From an uncultured Clostridia bacterium (GTDB lineage: Bacteria; Bacillota; Clostridia; RUG12999): a stretch of DNA of 5,058 bases. The stretch is from assembly GCA_949739095.1 (NCBI GenBank), contig CATIYX010000414.1:1-5058 (forward strand), read 5' to 3'. Shown here one piece after another: positions 4,456 to 5,058 of this stretch; position 1 is the first letter of the stretch, and each line of letters opens with the position of its first letter. The translations under genes and the position numbers were made by a program. The notes under the pieces were generated by a model that had not been told where the DNA came from, searched no databases, and saw only the letters and a program-made list of their open reading frames with translations.

Positions 4456-5058
4456 ATGAGAAGTGATATTGTAAAGAAAGGTCTGGACAAAGCGGCGCAC
4501 CGCGGTTTGTTCAAAGCGATGGGATATACCGATGAACAAATACGGCGTCCGATTATTGGGATTGCCAATGCGTTCAGTGAAATTATTCCGGGGCACATTC
4601 ATTTGAACCAGATTGCTTCTGCGGTGAAAGAAGGAATTTTGATGGCTGGCGGCACACCGGCAGAATTTGGTGTGATTGGTGTCTGCGATGGGATTGCAAT
4701 GGGACACGAAGGTATGAAATATTCTCTGGCAACGCGCGAATTGATTGCGGATAGTGTAGAAAGCATGGCGCGGGCACATGCGTTTGACGGACTGGTGTTG
4801 ATACCAAACTGTGACAAAATTGTGCCAGGTATGCTGATGGCAGCAGCGCGGCTGGACATTCCGGCAATTGTAATTAGCGGCGGTGCAATGATGAGTTTGA
4901 ATAAAAACGGAAAAGCATTGGATTTGAACAGCTTGTTTGAAGGCAGCGCGGCAGTGCGCGCGGGCAAAATGGAGGAAGCGGAACTGGCAGATTTGGAAAA
5001 CAAGGCTTGCCCGGGCTGCGGTTCCTGCTCCGGTATGTTCACAGCCAATTCCATGAAC
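4456..5058 (+). CDS. ilvD: Dihydroxy-acid dehydratase IlvD, N-terminal part (3' truncated by window edge)
   Basis: An open frame of 201 codons runs to the window end. IlvD is a cytosolic iron-sulfur enzyme that dehydrates 2,3-dihydroxy-isovalerate and 2,3-dihydroxy-3-methylvalerate to the keto acids leading to valine, leucine and isoleucine. Signatures seen: RPIIGIANAFSEIIPGHIHL (31-50), GVCDGIAMGHEGM (75-87), RELIADSVE (94-102), PNCDKIVPGM (117-126) and ACPGCGSCSGMFTANSM (184-200). C119 and C191 match conserved cluster cysteines; D78, D120 and K121 lie in the metal and catalytic loops. Position 46 is Gly (PGHIHL), where the [2Fe-2S] subfamily has Cys, so this looks like the E. coli-type enzyme. 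The start MRSDIVKKG is the usual family start, with GGAAGGA (4440-4446) 9 nt upstream. An in-frame ATG at 4438 has no ribosome site. It is preceded by the P1/P2 region and is probably the first gene of a branched-chain amino acid operon continuing rightwards. Confidence 0.97.
   Translation, partial: MRSDIVKKGLDKAAHRGLFKAMGYTDEQIRRPIIGIANAFSEIIPGHIHLNQIASAVKEGILMAGGTPAEFGVIGVCDGIAMGHEGMKYSLATRELIADSVESMARAHAFDGLVLIPNCDKIVPGMLMAAARLDIPAIVISGGAMMSLNKNGKALDLNSLFEGSAAVRAGKMEEAELADLENKACPGCGSCSGMFTANSMN

Noticed and set aside
4599..5054. 151-codon minus-strand reading frame opposite ilvD.
   Set aside because: It lies antisense to an unmistakable IlvD sequence and has no signature of its own.

Overview
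The window reads as a fragment of a low-to-moderate-GC Firmicutes chromosome, most likely a member of Clostridia. The basis is the strong AAGGAG-type ribosome binding sites, the extended -10 (TGnTAnAAT) promoters, the U-tract hairpin terminators and the clostridial style of the RecG, deaminase, GrpB and IlvD proteins. The lineage is an inference from protein character, not from a search. There are no rRNA or tRNA genes, CRISPR arrays, insertion sequences or phage genes.

Layout. (1) 2-493, +: the 3' end of recG, a branch-migration helicase, entering from the left edge. (2) 515-1770, +: a clear promoter, a dCMP/cytidine-type deaminase, a GrpB-family protein 53 bp later, then an intrinsic terminator; this is probably a two-gene unit. 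(3) 1771-2549, +: a 134-bp leader with two inverted repeats, then a 214-aa protein that carries no obvious family name but shows a papain-like Gln/Cys/His/Asp pattern spaced as in the YopT/AvrPphB (C58) cysteine peptidases. (4) 2549-2580: a short bidirectional terminator shared with the convergent gene. (5) 2583-4115, -: comM/yifB, an AAA+ Mg-chelatase-like protein. Its start is better placed at a GTG at 4115 than at the ATG at 4121. (6) 4116-4455: a divergent control region with one promoter for comM and one or two for ilvD, plus three successive palindromic structures. (7) 4456-5058, +: the 5' part of ilvD (dihydroxy-acid dehydratase), running off the right edge in an open frame.

How the genes relate. 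RecG and ComM both belong to families that remodel branched recombination intermediates, but they lie on different transcripts here. The deaminase feeds dUMP/dTMP supply. IlvD acts in branched-chain amino acid synthesis and is the probable first gene of an operon extending rightwards. No single pathway joins all the genes. Most of this is ordinary housekeeping content. The parts that deserve attention are the candidate cysteine peptidase with its palindromic leader and the palindrome-rich ilvD control region, where a perfect 12-bp inverted repeat covers the -10 box and the predicted start point.
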